Source: Cinclus cinclus
Taxonomy: Eukaryota > Chordata > Aves > Passeriformes > Cinclidae
Reading direction: 5' to 3'
Length of the DNA: 64,000 nucleotides
Assembly (NCBI RefSeq): GCF_963662255.1
Contig: NC_085047.1
Location: forward strand, 105,890,181-105,954,180
The notes under the pieces are model-generated. The model was given only the letters and a program-made list of their open reading frames with translations, did no database searches and had not been told where the DNA came from. Shown here piece after piece: positions 60,887 through 64,000 of this stretch. Position 1 is the stretch's first letter. Each line of letters begins with the position of its first letter. Made by a program: the position numbers and the translations under genes.

Positions 60887-62721
60887 AGATCAGGAAAAGA
60901 AAAACGTAATTGCAATTAAAAGTATAAACAAGAATTTTGTTATTAAATCTCTTCTTTATGAGATTAGTGTTATCCCCTGACTAGGTATGTACTCGTTGGA
61001 GTCAGGCTCCTCTGTAAAGGAAATTGCTTTTGAAATTTTCACATGACACAGAATTAGGGATAATAATTTTTAAAATATTTTCTTTCTTGAACACTCTTTC
61101 CTAGACTTATGAAGGGGATGTAATATGTAAGGTGCAACATACAACGCACTCAACAAATAAAATGTAATTAATTATATATATAACCTAAAATATGAAAAAA
61201 TTAAAAATATAAAATATGCACAAGAACACAAGAACTAGGAAATTAATCACATAGCAGATTTCAGGTTTTACTTTGTTCTCTCTGAAGCATTCAAGTCTAC
61301 TTAGTCTTCCAGAAGTGGACAAAAAGGGAACCTGTCTCTAATAAGATCTATGCAGTTGTGTTTTGAAAAGAAAACAAAAAAGTTAGACAAAATGCTGAAC
61401 TTTTTTCTTTACTGAAACTGTTTAGTAATTAGATTGAGAATGCAGTTTACATGATCAAAGGGTTCAGATGTAAATTTTTACATGAGCAGGGGTTCTGTTT
61501 GGTGTTTTTAGTGGGGGAGTGAAGGCATACTTTGGAAATTCTGATTTCATTACTTTTTAAATCTAAAAATCTATGCTTGCTTCCCATGCTGTCAGATTCA
61601 TGTCATGTCATAGTTCTATTGTATCTGCACACTCAGCAAGAGAATGTGCAAGCACTGGTGTTTTGTGTTACCCTGTTTCTCCCACTGCATTTGCTAAAAA
61701 GTGGAAAATAAATACACAGATTTGAAAAAATATTTACTACCTAAAATCCACAGGCAGGTAGCAAGACATCAAGACCTGTCAGTCTTTGGACCCTCTGGAC
61801 AAATTTGTTGGCAGGGTAAGCATGAGGCCATGAAGTTTTGTAGAAGTCCTGGCAGCTCAGGGTATCAGCTCTTGGGCAGTGTCCATTCAAGCAGATTGGA
61901 TTTACTCACCAAGACCATTCTGCATGATGCTCATGTTCTCCAGACCCATATACTGTCAGCCCCTTCATTTAAGACATGTATTACTTTTAGAAAAGGTAGC
62001 TTACTTTGACTGCACTGTTTCACTTTCCCTAATTCACATTAAGTGTGATGAGCCTTTAAAAAAGGTATACATGAGGATGTGGTTTGTGCCTCTTCCTTTA
62101 CTCAGGGGAAACAAGGTATCAAGATCACACACATGGTTCAGGTACAAGATACACTACTCATTCATATTAAACATTTCAGCATGCACTGAATGCCATGGAA
62201 TTAGAACAATGTTTACAAAATAGACAAGATTATGCTTTTCTCTTTGATGAAATACCTTGAAAACACAAGTCATGAGGAGGAAAAAGGAGATCCCCTTCTA
62301 TATTATAAAAAAACATACCTATTAAGGGGAGGATGAAGCAATTAGAGGTTAGGTATGTGGCTGAGAAAAAAAATAAGTTTAAAATCTGTTATGCTTGTGT
62401 TCATACAATTACATTGCTATTCACTGCAATTCAGTATCTGAGAAATGAACCGAATCTAGTTCCTTTAACCCTGGGATAAATTTAACTCAAGAACACAGGT
62501 GGTTGGTATTCTGCACGTGTGAATGGTCTACAGCTTTTCTGTGTTATTCGTCTGGTTTCAGCCATTTTAGCAGTTCCATTGTATTTTGTTAACAGCTTTT
62601 GACTTCCACCCTTTTTCATTTTCCATTTCTTCTGCCAGACAATTAATCAGCCTCTCTGGGAACTTCTATAGCTCCCATGACTACTGTGTAAGAACACCTA
62701 ACAAACATTAATGCCTTTTTA
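60887..62721. other. Unassigned sequence
   Basis: No gene or repeat recognised. AT-rich patch at 61150-61225. Open frames of 102 and 114 codons (61701-62009, 61879-62223) overlap in different frames and have no known domain. Confidence 0.55.
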
Positions 62722-62826
62722 TCTTCACTGCACCCTTGTGAATAAGAGCAGTGTTAACTCACATTATACAGAGAAGGAACAAAAGGACGGAGACATTAAA
62801 TGACTTGTGGAAGAGAAATCTGTAAA
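62722..62826 (-). mobile_element. Very old MIR/L2-like fragment, antisense
   Basis: On plus, CACTGCACCCTTGTGAATAA, TTATACAGAGAAGGAACAAA, GGACGGAGACATTAAATGAC and TTGTGGAAGAGAAATCTG follow the reverse complement of the MIR/L2 tail (the ACAACCCTGTGAGG, TTTTACAGATGAGGAAACTG, AGAGAGGTTAAGTGACTTG series). It is the mirror image of the 45904-46020 piece. Confidence 0.5.
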
Positions 62827-63509
62827 GCATCAGGAACTGAAGGCAAATGGTTAGGGTTAGCCCCAAGCACCTCCTTCCTACGCTCTGCCCCTTGCAGACT
62901 ATGAGCAGCCTCAAGCATCTGTTGCTCTGTCAAGTCACAAGGAAGACTCCTGGAATTCCCGTAATGGAGGTGCCTGTGCTGGGAGTCTGTTGTCAGATCT
63001 CCATGGTGAGAAAGCAGCTCTCCCAAAGAATAATGGTGAGAATCAAAGTTGGGAACCCCTCTGTCTTTCTCTCTCACTCTGTCAAACAGCTAGGATGCCT
63101 GGGCTTCTAAATCAAGCACCCAAACCTGCTCTCTAAAATATATGGTGTATATGAGTCATTTAGCTAACATAAAATGCCCTATACTGATCCACAAAGAGAA
63201 TCCCATAAAGTTTTTCATGTCTCTTTTACCTGCCCACGCATATGGATCACTCATCATGGTAGTATCTGAACGCCTGGTTTAACCAGTCACTTTTTTTTTG
63301 TGTGTGTGTGTTAACATTGGATTTTGACTACTGGTTGCTGCACTCATTTCTAGTTTCATCTATCTTTTTATCTGACATGAAGAATGCCATTCTGTTATAA
63401 GGCGAGGTGGGGTGTGAGCAAGTTCCACAAATTCTACAACAGCTCCCACCCCTCCTGCAACCCACTGCCTCTGCATGGCACATTATCTGCCTATCGATAA
63501 TCCTTTATC
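62827..63509. other. Unassigned sequence with a short GT tract
   Basis: Opposed open frames of 93 and 87 codons at 62796-63110 overlap and are unrecognised. T9 followed by (GT)n at 63291-63311. Confidence 0.55.
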
Positions 63510-64000
63510 ATGTTCCATAATAAAATCACATTCTCCCACAGGCTGCTTTTTCTTTTCTCACTTCTCCTGAAAGGTATTGGAGGTTCAATAACTGTAGCAG
63601 TTTGGATTTCTCTCTGTGGCCCTACAGGAATCCAGGATGGATTAAAAGGTAAGTGGATGTTGCCTAGTTTCTTTGTCCCAGTTTTGGAGAGCGTTGTTTA
63701 CAAATATATATACAGATACGTTACTGTACACATTTATCTCACATTGCTCAGCTATTTCCTGCTCCTCCCCATACAATGGGTTGTAAGAGTTCAAAATGCC
63801 TCTGATCCAACCCTGTACCTATGCACAGACAAGTCTGTCTCTTGCTTGTGTGTGTGCACCTGGAGGGTAAATGCAATGGAAGGGGTGCCTACTCCTCTGC
63901 ACCTTTGTGCAGGAATGGGAATAAATGCATTGAGGGGAGTGTCACGATTTGAGTTATGTTTTATAGAATATTTGTTTAGTATAATAAACATCTGCAAATG
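63510..64000 (+). CDS. Open frame running off the window edge, doubtful
   Basis: From ATG at 63510 the frame stays open for at least 163 codons to the last base of the window; the stop upstream is at 63498-63500. The protein would have hydrophobic stretches near residues 11-18 (RLLFLFSLLL) and 75-92 (VHIYLTLLSYFLLLPI) and a cysteine-rich part around residues 106-120. It contains a splice donor-like GGTAAGTGG at 63648-63656 after a good pyrimidine-rich acceptor (CTCTGTGGCCCTACAG, ending 63627), which could mark a 21-base exon. No family is recognised. In AT-rich DNA an open frame of this length is expected about once per window by chance, so coding status is unproven. Confidence 0.15.
   Translation, partial: MFHNKITFSHRLLFLFSLLLKGIGGSITVAVWISLCGPTGIQDGLKGKWMLPSFFVPVLESVVYKYIYRYVTVHIYLTLLSYFLLLPIQWVVRVQNASDPTLYLCTDKSVSCLCVCTWRVNAMEGVPTPLHLCAGMGINALRGVSRFELCFIEYLFSIINICK

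Noticed and set aside
60473..60919. 148-codon open frame
   Set aside because: It overlies an antisense LTR, which does not code for protein on this strand.
1..64000. CRISPR arrays, tRNA genes, bacterial operons or phage
   Set aside because: No regularly spaced direct repeats, no convincing A/B box or cloverleaf pattern and no dense coding were seen. CR1 and avian LTR sequences point to a bird nuclear genome.

Overview
This window looks like non-coding DNA from a bird nuclear genome. The base composition is AT-rich and no bacterial-style gene packing is present. Several LINE fragments of the CR1 family are recognisable by their avian-type 3' end, a short repeat related to ATTCTRTGATTCT. There are also LTRs of bird endogenous retroviruses and many short dinucleotide microsatellites. 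The clade within birds (possibly a songbird) cannot be fixed from the sequence alone.

Layout. The left end has a perfect pentanucleotide tract (196-414) and an LTR fragment on the minus strand (2103-2517). From about 7.4 to 24.7 kb the window is rich in transposons. It holds CR1 copies on both strands (7441-7620, 8580-9360, 11630-12994, 14864-15060, 15680-16095, 17180-17770, 24149-24680), a probable solo LTR (15114-15426), a doubtful second LTR (20912-21422) and a compound CA/TA microsatellite (22564-22658). The next 15 kb (24681-39980) contains no repeat I can recognise. A small CR1 cluster follows (39981-41284), then another repeat-poor stretch with one very old SINE-like fragment (45904-46020) and three GT/TA microsatellites. 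An LTR-like element lies at 52044-52549. A well-spaced core promoter candidate (G-rich box, X-box half site, CCAAT, TATA) lies at 54660-54960 and is the best sign of a host gene start. The last 5 kb has an ancient LINE end (59555-59650), a second copy of the 2.1-kb LTR family (60536-60886), another SINE-like fragment (62722-62826) and an open frame that runs off the window edge from 63510.

I recognise no complete protein-coding gene, rRNA, tRNA or CRISPR array. The longest open frames fall in simple repeats, LTRs or dead LINE copies. A few intervals have splice-site pairs that could mark exons of an unseen gene. They are listed as candidates only, since such pairs also occur by chance in 64 kb. 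The window is therefore best read as intergenic or intronic sequence, and no gene pathway or operon can be described. No new biological system is evident.
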